Below the pieces are notes generated by a model. The model worked only from the letters and a program-made list of their open reading frames with translations. It was not told where the DNA came from and ran no database searches. Both the position numbers and the translations under genes were made by a program. A stretch of 64,000 nucleotides of DNA from positions 27,286-91,285 of the forward strand of contig NZ_DASZKT010000009.1 in assembly GCF_035552695.1 (NCBI RefSeq), written 5' to 3'. Of this stretch, positions 25,704 to 33,569 are shown piece after piece. This stretch comes from Actinospica sp035552695. GTDB taxonomy: Bacteria; Actinomycetota; Actinomycetes; Streptomycetales; Catenulisporaceae. Within the stretch, counting starts at the first letter, position 1, and each line of letters starts with the position of its first letter.

Positions 25704-26306
25704 ATGGTGGGTTCTCACGAGTCGCCGGGGGAAGCGGAGCAGCTGCCGCCCGGACAGCGTGCGCAGACCCAGTGGCCGGTCCTGCACTACGGTCCGGTGC
25801 CCCGGTTCAAGCCGGAGCGCTGGGATCTGCAGGTCTACGGCGCCACGGTCGACGGGACGAAGCAAAGCTGGGACTACGGCGAGTTCCACGCGCTGCCCAC
25901 GGCCGAGGTCAGCGGCGACATGCACTGTGTCACCAAGTTCAGCCTCGTCGGCAACAGCTGGAGCGGCGTGCTCGCGCGCACGATCCTCGAACTCGCTCCG
26001 CCCGCGCCCGAGGCCACGCACGCGATGATCTGGGCCGAGTACGGCTACTCGGCCAACCTGCGCATCGAGGACCTCGCCGCCGACGCGACGATCCTGGCGA
26101 CCCACCGCGGCGGCGTGGAGCTCACGCCGGACCACGGCTTCCCGCTGCGCCTGGTCGTCCCGCACCTCTACGCCTGGAAGGGCCCGAAGTGGGTGCGCGC
26201 GATCGAGTACCTGACCGCGGACCGGCGCGGCTTCTGGGAGGAGCGCGGCTACCACAACACCGGCGACCCCTGGCACGAGCAGCGCTACTCCTACCAGGAG
26301 GACTGA
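25704..26306 (+). CDS. Molybdopterin-dependent oxidoreductase (sulfite-oxidase fold)
   Basis: The 200-residue protein resembles the catalytic domain of sulfite-oxidase/YedY-like enzymes. PRFKPERWDLQVYG, GDMHCVTKFS with the probable Mo-coordinating Cys near residue 75, and VVPHLYAWKGPKW are conserved features. No Tat or Sec signal is seen, so it is likely cytosolic. The substrate is unknown, and no haem or membrane partner is adjacent. It is divergent from the bfd iron-box region. A weak TAGAAG precedes the ATG; there is no strong ribosome-binding site. Confidence 0.85.
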   Translation: MVGSHESPGEAEQLPPGQRAQTQWPVLHYGPVPRFKPERWDLQVYGATVDGTKQSWDYGEFHALPTAEVSGDMHCVTKFSLVGNSWSGVLARTILELAPPAPEATHAMIWAEYGYSANLRIEDLAADATILATHRGGVELTPDHGFPLRLVVPHLYAWKGPKWVRAIEYLTADRRGFWEERGYHNTGDPWHEQRYSYQED

Positions 26307-26330
26307 CCGGACGTCAGATCACGGTGCGGT

Positions 26331-26984
26331 TCACGACGTGTACTTGACCGTGATGTTCTTGAATCCCAGCGACTGCAGCAGACTGGTCAGCATCGTCCGC
26401 GTGTTGCGTTCCGCGTCCGTGATCAGCGCGCTCTTCGCCGCCGCGCCCTCGATCTGCTTCTGCGCGAGCTCGTAGACCGCCTGCTGCGAGTTCGGGTTGC
26501 CGCTCAGGAAGCTGTTCACCCGGGTGAAGAGCCCCTGCTGCTGCGCGAAGACGTAGGACTGCTGCACGTTGAGCTGCGCCGGGTCGAGCTTGGCCGGCGG
26601 CAGCGTGATCGTCGCCGACAGCCGGTCCGCGGAGACCTGCACCGCGCTGCCCTTGAGGGCGGAGAAGTCCACGTACGCGTTGTCGGTGCCGATGCCGATG
26701 AACAGCGTGTCGCTGCCCTCGAGGAAGCTCGGCAGCAGCGAGCCGCCCGAGGAGATGTCGACGACGACCTGGAAGTTGCCCTCGGCGGCCTCGTACTTGG
26801 ACAGCTCGACGATCGACTGGAGCAGCACGGGCCCGGAACGCTCCGTCGTCTGCTCGGAGAATGGATTGCGCAGTTGGGGTAGAAGGTGGATGGCGGATCC
26901 CAGCAGGGCCAGGCCCGCCACCACGACCAGCGACACGGCACCCACGACTATTCGCTTACGCCACCGAGATACAACCGCCACCAC
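26331..26984 (-). CDS. DUF4230-family membrane-anchored protein
   Basis: The 217-residue protein has one N-terminal membrane span (IVVGAVSLVVVAGLALLGS) and an extracytoplasmic DUF4230 domain: LLQSIVELSKYEAAEGNFQ, then a C-terminal helical and beta part ending LGFKNITVKY. Function is unknown. Several GTG codons occur at the start; 26984 is preferred because AAGGGG lies eight bases upstream, but 26990 or 26981 are possible. Confidence 0.8.
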   Translation of the reverse strand: MVAVVSRWRKRIVVGAVSLVVVAGLALLGSAIHLLPQLRNPFSEQTTERSGPVLLQSIVELSKYEAAEGNFQVVVDISSGGSLLPSFLEGSDTLFIGIGTDNAYVDFSALKGSAVQVSADRLSATITLPPAKLDPAQLNVQQSYVFAQQQGLFTRVNSFLSGNPNSQQAVYELAQKQIEGAAAKSALITDAERNTRTMLTSLLQSLGFKNITVKYTS

Positions 26985-27055
26985 GACCACCGCCCCTTGA
27001 CTCTAACCTGTCCATCAGTGCTATGAGTATCCACTGCCAGAAGGAGCGAATACCC

Positions 27056-27274
27056 TTGCCAGGCTTGAGAATCCCCCGATTGCGAACACGGCGTGAGCGG
27101 GACGAGCGGCCGCGCCGTCGCGGCTTCAACGCGCTCTGGGCCCTCTTCTGGCTGATCTTGATCATCATCGTGCTCGGACTGATCTTCGGCGGCTATCGCA
27201 AGGGCACGCCGGTCAAGAACCCCGGATCGTGGGTCACCAGTGGCATTTCCGTGCTCAGCGGCAGGGCTCGGTAG
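27056..27274 (+). CDS. Small single-span membrane protein, basic N-terminus
   Basis: The 72-residue protein has an Arg-rich cytoplasmic head (RTRRERDERPRRR), one strongly hydrophobic span (WALFWLILIIIVLGLIFGG) and a short polar tail. The TTG at 27056 is preferred because AGAAGGAG lies nine bases upstream; an ATG at 27023 has no such site. It is divergent from the DUF4230 gene and convergent with the kinase. Function unknown. Confidence 0.6.
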   Translation: MPGLRIPRLRTRRERDERPRRRGFNALWALFWLILIIIVLGLIFGGYRKGTPVKNPGSWVTSGISVLSGRAR

Positions 27275-27315
27275 CGCAGGACCCGGTAGCGGAGTGCCTC
27301 AGTAGTACGAGGACC

Positions 27316-29160
27316 TCAGTAGTAGAGCGTGACGGTGCCGCCCGGCGTGGTGCTGTCGCCCCCGCTCGGGCTCTGGTTGACGACCGTGTTGAACACCAGC
27401 GTGACGTGGTGGGTGACCACCTTGAAGCCGTCCTGCTGCAGCTCGTTGGTGGCGTCGGTGATGTTCTTCCCGGTCACGTCCGGCACGGTGGTCTGACCGG
27501 AGCCCCCGGAGATCGTCAGCGTTATCGTCGTGCCCTGAGTCTGCGTGCCGCTGGGGGTGTAGGCGACCACGTCCCCGGCGGCCACGCTGCTCGAGAACTG
27601 GGTCGGGGTGGCCACCGCGACGGCGAAGCCGGCGGACTTGAGCTGGCTGGTGGCGTCCGACTGCGTCAACCCGGTCACGTTCGGCACGTTCACCTGCGCC
27701 GGGCCGCTCGAGACGGTCAGCGTCACGGTGCTGCCGTCCGAGACCGGACTGCCCGAGCCGGGATCCGTGGAGATCACCTCGCCCGAGCCCACCGTCGTGC
27801 TCGGGGCCTGCTTCACGGTGTACTTCAGGCCGTCGCTGTTCAGCGCCTGCTCGGCCTGGGTCTTCGCGAGGCCGGTCAGGTCGGGCATCGACTGGTAGTG
27901 CGTGCTGCCCCAGAACCAGGCGCCGAAGCCGATGACCGCCGCCAGTACCACTATCACCAGGAAGACGACCAGGCCGCGGAGGCTGCGCCGCTTGCCGTTC
28001 TCGTCCGCGATCCGGTACGGCTCGTCGGGATCGCGGCGGGGCAGGATCGGGGGGAGCGGGGTCTGCGGACGGGCCTTCGTGCCCGCGGGAGGCTGATCGG
28101 CCAGGTCCACGCGGGTCGGCGCCACGTCCGCCCGCGTCGATCCGACCGCGTCATTGTGCAGCTGCTGGGTGGTCTCCGTCGCCGTCGGGCCGCCGAAATC
28201 CAACGCGGCGTCAGGCAGGTTCGCATAGGCCGCGCGCAGTTCCGTGCGCAGGCCGTTCGCGTCCGCGGGTCGCTGGTCGGGTTCCCGGGCCGTCGCGCGG
28301 GACACCAGCGCGTCGATCGCCGGATCGAGCCCGGGCAGCAGCGAGGACGGCGCGGGCACCCGGTCCGTCGCGTGCATCTGCGCCACCTGGACCGGCGTGG
28401 CCGCGATGAACGGCTTGCGCCCCGTCAGCAGTTCGAAGAGCACGATCCCGGCGGAGTACACGTCGGAACGCTGGTCGCAGGTGCCGAAGCGGACCAGTTC
28501 CGGCGCCAGGTACGACGCGGTCCCTATCAGCCCGCCGCCCGGCAGGCTGCCGCCGAGCGTGCCGTCCGCGCTTCCGGCCACCGAGCGGGCCAGGCCGAAG
28601 TCGGTCACCTTCAGCGCCGCCGCGTACGAGTGCGACTGCGCCAGCACCGCGTCGTTGATCAGCACGTTCTCCGGTTTGACGTCGCGGTGCACAATCCCGG
28701 CCCGATGCGCGGCGCCGAGTCCGGCGAGCATCGCGTCGAGCACCTGCAGTGCCTGACGCGGCGTCAGCCGGCCGCGCCGCCCGAGCACCTGCCGCAGCGT
28801 GCTGCCGGGCACGTACTCCATGGCCAGATACGCCAGCGTGCCCTGGTTCGCGGCGCCGTAGCCGGCCGGCGCCTGCCTTATCGCGGACTGGTCGTAGACC
28901 GCGACGATGTTCGGGTGGTTCAGCTTCGCGCAGGACTTCGCCTCGCGGATGAACCGGGCGACGTACTCGGGGCGGCGGGCCAGCCCGGCCTCTATCACCT
29001 TCAGCGCGACAAGGCGGTCGAGCCGGTCGTCGAACGCCCGGTAGACCGTGGCCATGCCGCCCTGCGCCAGGCGCGCCTCGACCCGGTACCGGCCGTCGAC
29101 GATCTGCCCGGGCCTGAGGTCCTCGGGCGGCAGGTTGACGGTCGCGGTGCTCACGGTCAT
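27316..29160 (-). CDS. pknB: PASTA-domain Ser/Thr protein kinase (PknB type)
   Basis: The product is a membrane receptor kinase of about 614 residues. The kinase domain occupies about 20-285, with a glycine loop LAQGGMATVY, catalytic Lys in ALKVIE, HRDVKPEN and DFGLARS. A proline-rich linker follows, then one membrane span (near 400, LVVFLVIVVLAAVIGFGAW) and three PASTA repeats, ending exactly at the C-terminus. PASTA domains bind muropeptides/lipid II, so it probably senses cell-wall synthesis. ATG 29160 is annotated; TACACT lies only two bases before it, so GTG 29154 (eight bases after that box) may be the true start. It lies 55 bp after thiG on the same strand. Confidence 0.93.
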   Translation of the reverse strand: MTVSTATVNLPPEDLRPGQIVDGRYRVEARLAQGGMATVYRAFDDRLDRLVALKVIEAGLARRPEYVARFIREAKSCAKLNHPNIVAVYDQSAIRQAPAGYGAANQGTLAYLAMEYVPGSTLRQVLGRRGRLTPRQALQVLDAMLAGLGAAHRAGIVHRDVKPENVLINDAVLAQSHSYAAALKVTDFGLARSVAGSADGTLGGSLPGGGLIGTASYLAPELVRFGTCDQRSDVYSAGIVLFELLTGRKPFIAATPVQVAQMHATDRVPAPSSLLPGLDPAIDALVSRATAREPDQRPADANGLRTELRAAYANLPDAALDFGGPTATETTQQLHNDAVGSTRADVAPTRVDLADQPPAGTKARPQTPLPPILPRRDPDEPYRIADENGKRRSLRGLVVFLVIVVLAAVIGFGAWFWGSTHYQSMPDLTGLAKTQAEQALNSDGLKYTVKQAPSTTVGSGEVISTDPGSGSPVSDGSTVTLTVSSGPAQVNVPNVTGLTQSDATSQLKSAGFAVAVATPTQFSSSVAAGDVVAYTPSGTQTQGTTITLTISGGSGQTTVPDVTGKNITDATNELQQDGFKVVTHHVTLVFNTVVNQSPSGGDSTTPGGTVTLYY

Positions 29161-29214
29161 CGAGTGTAGGCGCACCAGGGGTTACTAGACCGTACGAGTC
29201 ACGTCCCAAAACGG

Positions 29215-30039
29215 TTAAAACGCAGGCGATTCGTCACGGGAAGGACTCGAAGCGAGCGCGAAACGGCGAACGGGGATGCGGCCGGCCGCTCGGCAGGCGT
29301 GCCCGGCGGCCACCGCGTCGCGCATCGCCGCCGCCATCAACGCGGGTTGCTGCGATCGGGTGACGGCAGAGGCAAGCAGTACACCCGCACAGCCCAGTTC
29401 CATGGCCAGCGCCGCGTCGGAGGCCGAGCCGATGCCCGCGTCGAGGATCACCGGAACCCCCGCGGCGGCCACGATGAGTTCGATGTTGTGCGGGTTGCGG
29501 ATGCCGAGGCCGGAGCCGATCGGCGCCCCGAGCGGCATCACGGCCGCGCAGCCGACGTCCTCGAGCTTGCGCGCGAGCACCGGGTCGTCGTTCGTGTACG
29601 GCAGCACCGTGAAGCCGTCGTCGACCAGTGTGCGGGCCGCGTCGACCAGTTCGATCGGGTCGGGCAGCAGCGTGAGCTCGTCCGCGATGACCTCGAGCTT
29701 GACCCACGAGGTGCCGAGCGCCTCGCGGGCCAGCCGCGCCGTGAGCACGGCGTCGCCCGCGGTGAGGCAGCCCGCGGTGTTCGGCAGGATGTCGATCTTG
29801 AGCTCGGTCAGCAGATCCAGGATCGAGCCGCGGCTTCCGGCGGCGACGCGGCGCATGGCGACGGTCGTCAGCCGGGTGCCGGAGGCGATCAGCGCCTCCC
29901 GCAGGATCTCCAGGCTCGGCGCGCCCCCGGTGCCCATGATGAGCCGGGAATCGTAGGAGCGGTCGGCGATCTCCAGTCCTTGTGCGGCTGCCTGAGCGGC
30001 CGTCTGAGCGCCTGTCCGCGCGGCTTTCTGTCCCGTCAT
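29215..30039 (-). CDS. thiG: Thiazole synthase ThiG
   Basis: The 274-residue TIM-barrel enzyme makes the thiazole phosphate of thiamine from deoxyxylulose phosphate, the ThiS thiocarboxylate and dehydroglycine. The Schiff-base Lys is in WVKLEVI near residue 114. Phosphate-binding Gly-rich segments (LGAPIGSGLGI, LDAGIGSASDAA) are intact. An Ala/Gln-rich 20-residue N-terminal extension is unusual. ATG 30039 follows AGGGAGG and comes one base after the thiS stop, so it is the third gene of the TPP-riboswitch operon. Confidence 0.95.
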   Translation of the reverse strand: MTGQKAARTGAQTAAQAAAQGLEIADRSYDSRLIMGTGGAPSLEILREALIASGTRLTTVAMRRVAAGSRGSILDLLTELKIDILPNTAGCLTAGDAVLTARLAREALGTSWVKLEVIADELTLLPDPIELVDAARTLVDDGFTVLPYTNDDPVLARKLEDVGCAAVMPLGAPIGSGLGIRNPHNIELIVAAAGVPVILDAGIGSASDAALAMELGCAGVLLASAVTRSQQPALMAAAMRDAVAAGHACRAAGRIPVRRFALASSPSRDESPAF

Positions 30040-30040
30040 G

Positions 30041-30250
30041 TCAGCCTCCCTGGACCGCGGTGAGGATCTCGATCCTGGCGCCGTCTTCGAGCACGTGCGC
30101 GGGCCAGGCGGTTCTCGGCACGACCTCGCCGTTCACCGCGACGGCGACCCCGGAGCGGGCGTTCGTCCGCCGCGTGATCAACTCGGAGAGCGGTTCGTCG
30201 GCGGGGATCCGCTGGGCCTCGCCGTTGACGGTCACGGTGATCGGGTTCAT
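30041..30250 (-). CDS. thiS: Sulfur carrier protein ThiS
   Basis: This 69-residue ubiquitin-like carrier ends in the required Gly-Gly (TAVQGG), which is thiocarboxylated and gives sulfur to ThiG. The start overlaps the thiO stop (ATGA), so the genes are coupled. Confidence 0.93.
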   Translation of the reverse strand: MNPITVTVNGEAQRIPADEPLSELITRRTNARSGVAVAVNGEVVPRTAWPAHVLEDGARIEILTAVQGG

Positions 30251-31398
30251 GAAAGGCCTCCGAAGCGCTCAGGGCTGAAGGGCGCGGCGTACTCGGGCAA
30301 CGCGCCGTCGATCAGCAGGGCGGCGATCGCGTCGGCGGTGATCGGCGTCAGCAGCACGCCGTTGCGGTAGTGCCCGGTCGCGGCGATCAGGCACGGCAGC
30401 ACGGTCTCGCCGAGCAGCGGGGCGTTATCCGGGGACCCGGGACGCAACCCGGTTCGCGATTCGACGAGCGGGAGTTCGGTGATGCCCGGCACGACCTCGT
30501 GCGCGTCCCGTAAGAGCTCGTAGACGCCACCCGAGGTGACGGACGTGTCGAAGCCGAGTTCGTCCGTCGTCGCACCGATGACGAGCTCGCCGTGCGCGCG
30601 GGGGACGAGGTAGACGTAACGGCCGCGGACCATCGCGCGGACCGTGCGCGTGAGCGTCGGCGGCGTGCCCATCGCGAGGCGCAGGATCTGCCCGCGGATC
30701 GGCCGCACGCGGGGGAGTACGTCGGGCGGCAGCCCTGGTATCTCGGAGGACCAGCATCCGGCGGCGAGTACGACCTGATCGGCCGTCAGCGTCTCGCCGG
30801 ATTCGAGGCGCAGGCCACGCGCTCGACCGTTCTCGACGATGAGCGCGGCGCGGGATCGGTGGATCCGCACGCCTGCGCGGATAGCCGCCGCCAGCAGAGC
30901 CGAGTGCAACAGCCGGTTGTCCACCTGGTAGTCGCGCTCGACGAGCAGCCCCGCCTGGACCCCGGTTGCGAGCATCGGCTCCAGCGCGCGGGCCTCGCGG
31001 CCGGTCAGCGGCGTCGATTCAAGATCGAGTTTTCGGTGGTACGCGGCGGTTTCCGCGAGCACGGCCCGATCGTCGCGGTCGAAGGCCACGGCCAGCGTCC
31101 CGTGCGTGTCGTAGCCGGTCGGCAGGCCCGAGGCCCGCTCCAACTCGGCCACGAACTCGGGATACCGGCGTGCCGAGCGCAGATTGAGCTCGAGCAGCCG
31201 TTCCTCGCCGTAATGCGCCTCGGTGACCGGCGCGAGCATCCCGGCCGCCGCCGTGGACGCGCCGACGCCCGGTTCCGGATCCGCGAGATGGACGCTGAGC
31301 CCGCCGAGCGCCGCACGCCAGGCGATCGCCAGACCGATCAGTCCGCCGCCGAGCACGGCGCAGTCGCGGCCGTGCGCATGTGCCAAGACAGGTGACAC
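30247..31398 (-). CDS. thiO: Glycine oxidase ThiO
   Basis: The 383-residue FAD enzyme oxidises glycine to the imine used by ThiG. The dinucleotide fold is VLGGGLIGLAIAW near residues 15-27. The D-amino-acid-oxidase-type C-terminus has TGLRPGSPDNAPLLG and ATGHYRNGVLLTPITA. GTG 31398 follows GGAGGGAG. The gene is first in a thiO-thiS-thiG operon behind a TPP riboswitch whose 3' side can hide this ribosome-binding site. Confidence 0.93.
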   Translation of the reverse strand: MSPVLAHAHGRDCAVLGGGLIGLAIAWRAALGGLSVHLADPEPGVGASTAAAGMLAPVTEAHYGEERLLELNLRSARRYPEFVAELERASGLPTGYDTHGTLAVAFDRDDRAVLAETAAYHRKLDLESTPLTGREARALEPMLATGVQAGLLVERDYQVDNRLLHSALLAAAIRAGVRIHRSRAALIVENGRARGLRLESGETLTADQVVLAAGCWSSEIPGLPPDVLPRVRPIRGQILRLAMGTPPTLTRTVRAMVRGRYVYLVPRAHGELVIGATTDELGFDTSVTSGGVYELLRDAHEVVPGITELPLVESRTGLRPGSPDNAPLLGETVLPCLIAATGHYRNGVLLTPITADAIAALLIDGALPEYAAPFSPERFGGLS

Positions 31399-31435
31399 TG
31401 CCCGCTCCCTCCACCGGCGCGCCCGAGCGGCGGCG

Positions 31436-31509
31436 CACGGCCAGGTTCGAACGGTCGGAGACCGAGGCCGTCTCCCTCTCAGCCCCCGCGTCGTGGGGGC
31501 TCCCGTGTG
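31436..31509 (-). ncRNA. TPP riboswitch (THI element) of thiO-thiS-thiG
   Basis: On the minus strand the aptamer shows CGGGAGC, CTGAGAGG and the TCGAACCTG block within a closing P1 (CACGG/CCGTG), the diagnostic THI-element core. Downstream, CCGCTC (31425-31430) can pair with GAGCGG overlapping the thiO ribosome-binding site (31402-31410), suggesting control of translation initiation. Confidence 0.93.
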
Positions 31510-31611
31510 GTGATTATTGAAATGTATCCGGGAAACAGCTTAGCCGGGACCGCGCGGCGGTCCCGGCAGGGGGGCTGGATGCTGTGGGTAGAGCGTGCCC
31601 TCGGGTCTGGC

Positions 31612-32178
31612 TCAGCCGGCGGTGGTCGGCGCGACGATGTGCCCGCCGATGACGCCGACCAGGGTCAGCACGGCCAGCAGCGCCGCGATCAGGCCGATGA
31701 TGACGGCCGCGGTCGCGCCCGCCCTCGCCCAGCCCGGCGTGCGGCCGCTCAGCAGGATGCTCGGCGAGAGCAGGGCGCCCGCGCCGAACAGCACGCCGCC
31801 GAGCGCGAAGGCCAGTGCCCACCACGCCTGGGTGTGCCAGCCGTTCTCGTACATGTTCAGCGCGACCTGCGCGGAGGCCGAGCTGGTCTCGTGCACCTGC
31901 TGGACGTACTGCGCGTGCGAGACCTGGATGCCGCTGGTCCAGTTGGTGGTCAGCGAGACGATGGCCAGGGCCAGGCCGGCGAAGCCGAAACCGCCGCTGA
32001 CCGTGCCCGTTCCCGGGACGTCATCCTCGTCGTCGGCACCGTCGTCGTCGATCTCGATGAGCTCCTCGGGCACAGCGGCCTCCGCTTCCTGCGCGGAACC
32101 CACGGAGACGAACTCGGTCTCCGACTCGGTCTCCGACTCTGCGTCCGACCCGCCCGTGGTCGTGGTGTTATCCGTCAT
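31612..32178 (-). CDS. Multi-span membrane protein with acidic N-terminus
   Basis: The 188-residue protein has a 60-residue acidic disordered head (Glu/Asp/Thr) followed by three predicted spans (FGFAGLALAIVSLTT, AWWALAFALGGVLFGAGALL, AAVIIGLIAALLAVLTLVGV). No family was recognised. TAGGGT lies eight bases before the ATG and no good ribosome-binding site is seen, so it may be nearly leaderless. It is divergent from the HTH-thiE pair. Confidence 0.7.
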   Translation of the reverse strand: MTDNTTTTGGSDAESETESETEFVSVGSAQEAEAAVPEELIEIDDDGADDEDDVPGTGTVSGGFGFAGLALAIVSLTTNWTSGIQVSHAQYVQQVHETSSASAQVALNMYENGWHTQAWWALAFALGGVLFGAGALLSPSILLSGRTPGWARAGATAAVIIGLIAALLAVLTLVGVIGGHIVAPTTAG

Positions 32179-32299
32179 AGCCGCACACCCTACGGCCTAA
32201 GACTGAGAGTGTGGTAAACGAACGGACACGATTGGCGGTTCCCCAGCTGTCTTGATTCCGACGCACGGACGCAACTCCCCGGCCGCGGCGTGGCAGAGT

Positions 32300-32668
32300 A
32301 TGAGGGTGACTACCCCTGCAGAACTCGATTCGCTGATCACCGACTGGCTCACCCTGCCCGACCTGGCCGAGCGCATGCACCTTCCCATCACGAAGGCGCG
32401 GCAACTCGTGAAGGACCGCCAGGTGGTGGCGGTCAGGCGCGGTGAGCGCAACGTCCTGTCGGTGCCGGCCGCATTCATCTCCGATGATCAGGTGCTCAAG
32501 GGGCTTCCCGGCACGCTCACTCTTCTGGCCGACAGCAAGTACACGGATGAGGAGGCGCTGCGCTGGATGTTCACCGCCGACGACACTCTTCCCGGCACGC
32601 CGGTCCAGGCCCTGCAGGAGAACCGCGGCACCGAGGTACGCCGCCGCGCGCAGGCCTTGGGGTTCTAG
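32300..32668 (+). CDS. Rv2175c-like winged-helix DNA-binding protein
   Basis: The 122-residue protein resembles Mycobacterium Rv2175c, a DNA-binding substrate of the kinase PknL. The N-terminal winged helix-turn-helix (LPDLAERMHLPITKARQLVK) recognises DNA; RRGERNVLSVPAAF forms the wing. A long C-terminal helix follows. Start could be ATG 32300 or GTG 32306. It ends one base before thiE, so the two are co-transcribed. A PASTA kinase three kilobases away could phosphorylate it, which is inference. Confidence 0.8.
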   Translation: MRVTTPAELDSLITDWLTLPDLAERMHLPITKARQLVKDRQVVAVRRGERNVLSVPAAFISDDQVLKGLPGTLTLLADSKYTDEEALRWMFTADDTLPGTPVQALQENRGTEVRRRAQALGF

Positions 32669-32669
32669 G

Positions 32670-33350
32670 GTGGCCGACTCCCGCGCCCGCATCGCCGACG
32701 CGCGCCTCTACCTCTGCACGGATGGACGGCTCGACCGCGACGACCTCCCGGCATTCCTCGACGCGGTGCTGGCGGGCGGCGTGGACGTCGTCCAGTTGCG
32801 GCACAAGGCGCTCGAGGCCGCGCGCGAGCTGGAATTGCTCGCGGTGTTCGCGGCCGCCTGTGAGCGGCACGGCAAGCTGTTCGCCGTCAACGACCGCGCC
32901 GACGTGGCGTACGGATCCGGCGCCCCGATCCTGCACCTCGGCCAGGACGACCTGCCGGTCGGGATCGCGCGCCGGATCGTCGGCCAGGAGACGCTGATCG
33001 GACGGTCCACGCACGCCGAGGCGGAGGTCGAGGCCGCCGCTGCGGACCCGGAGACCGGCTACTTCGCCGTCGGCCCGTGCTGGCCCACCCCGACGAAGCC
33101 CGGCCGTCCAGCGCCGGGCCTCGGCCTGGTGCGGCACGCCGCGCGCGTGGCCCCGCCCGGAGCCGACGGCGTGCCGCCCTGGTTCGCGATCGGCGGCGTC
33201 GACGAGCGGAACCTCGACGAGGTGCTCGACGCCGGAGCCCGCCGAATCGTCGTCGTCCGCGCGCTCACCGCGGCCCCGGACGCCGCCGCGGCGGGGGCCA
33301 TGGCCCGCTCGCTCTCCGCCCGCCTGCGGTCCGTCCCGCTGGCCGACTGA
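32670..33350 (+). CDS. thiE: Thiamine-phosphate synthase ThiE
   Basis: The 226-residue TIM-barrel enzyme joins HMP-PP and thiazole phosphate to thiamine phosphate. FAVNDRADVA, LHLGQDDLP, VGPCWPTPTKPGRPAP and FAIGGVDE are all conserved, and the pyrophosphate/Mg ligands are intact. GTG 32670 begins one base after the HTH gene stop, so translation is coupled. No riboswitch is visible on this strand, unlike the thiOSG operon. Confidence 0.93.
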   Translation: MADSRARIADARLYLCTDGRLDRDDLPAFLDAVLAGGVDVVQLRHKALEAARELELLAVFAAACERHGKLFAVNDRADVAYGSGAPILHLGQDDLPVGIARRIVGQETLIGRSTHAEAEVEAAAADPETGYFAVGPCWPTPTKPGRPAPGLGLVRHAARVAPPGADGVPPWFAIGGVDERNLDEVLDAGARRIVVVRALTAAPDAAAAGAMARSLSARLRSVPLAD

Positions 33351-33402
33351 CCCGGCTGATTGATTCGGCCGACTGACCCAGGCTGACGCACCGTCACCCC
33401 GC

Positions 33403-33444
33403 GCGCCGCGACTGCCCTCCCCGGGGTCGCGGCGCCGCTGTTTT
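33403..33444 (+). terminator. Terminator after thiE
   Basis: A 10-bp stem (GCGCCGCGAC/GTCGCGGCGC, 13-base loop) is followed by CGCTGTTTT. Confidence 0.7.
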
Positions 33445-33459
33445 CACAGGCTTCCCTAC

Positions 33460-33533
33460 GATACGGAACGGTTGCGTATCGGAATTGCCGGGAGTACTCT
33501 CGCCGGAGAAACGGAACGGTCCCGGATCGTAAT
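33460..33533. promoter_or_regulatory. Double operator upstream of the third exporter
   Basis: Two direct copies, at 33463-33485 and 33511-33533, share ACGGAACGGT-N3-G-N-ATCG-N-AAT with starts 48 bp apart. The first contains an inverted repeat GATACG-N9-CGTATC. These are probable sites for the TetR encoded downstream. Confidence 0.65.
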
Positions 33534-33569
33534 CACCGGGACGCCTTGGGCCTTGGGAGGGGTACCGCC

